Assembly (NCBI GenBank): GCA_021202835.1
Contig: JAJQCI010000188.1
Location: 551-14,981, forward strand
Length of the DNA stretch: 14,431 nt
From: Clostridiales bacterium
GTDB lineage: Bacteria; Bacillota; Clostridia; Lachnospirales; CAG-274
Direction of reading: 5' to 3'
A program made the position numbers and the translations under genes. Numbering within the stretch: the first letter of the stretch is position 1; each line of letters starts with the position of its first letter. The notes beneath the pieces are model-generated. The model was not told the origin of the DNA and did not search any database. It saw only the letters and a list, made by a program, of their open reading frames with translations. Positions 14,398 to 14,431 of the stretch are shown piece after piece.

Positions 14398-14431
14398 TAT
14401 AATTATATCGTTAAAACGGAATACAATATTT

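Overview
The window looks like a chromosomal segment of a low- to mid-GC Firmicute, most probably a gut clostridium. I base this on strong GGAGG-type ribosome sites, TTG and GTG starts beside ATG, housekeeping sigma-A promoters, a large Thr/Gly-rich beta-helix surface protein with an acidic N-terminus, and paired HtrA proteases. No rRNA, tRNA, CRISPR, IS element or phage gene was seen.

Layout. (1) 3-2300: two adjacent HtrA-type serine protease genes, the first cut by the window edge, closed by a terminator at 2313-2348. (2) 2426-7433: a promoter, a long structured leader and a very large secreted beta-helix protein gene. Its frame is broken twice, by an ATTA tandem duplication at 3488-3495 and a TAA at 5976-5978. 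A 44-residue peptide gene with its own RBS and a terminator follow. (3) 7519-8088: a shrunken second copy of the same unit, with a look-alike promoter, a decayed remnant of the surface protein's C-terminal module, a paralogous small peptide gene and a terminator. (4) 8128-12381: a strong promoter followed by an HPr-kinase-like protein, a PqqD-like protein, a signal-peptidase-like domain fused to an ABC exporter (frame broken at an A7 tract) and a membrane-anchored protein of unknown function. (5) 12380-14344, minus strand: an NAD-dependent DNA ligase with its own promoter, converging on a shared bidirectional terminator.

The most interesting possibility is that regions 2-4 form one peptide export or modification system. 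The two paralogous 41-44 residue peptides share an N-terminal leader-like block, a Gly-Gly and a conserved C-terminal W-S...P-D-R-S-(D/E) motif. Next to them lie a PqqD-fold protein (typical RiPP leader binder), an HPr-kinase homologue (such homologues phosphorylate precursor C-terminal Ser in some lasso peptide clusters) and an exporter carrying its own Ser/His peptidase. No lasso cyclase, radical SAM enzyme or C39 peptidase is present, so this would not be a standard RiPP locus. That role is inference. The broken frames mean either that the locus is decaying in this strain or that the assembly has errors.
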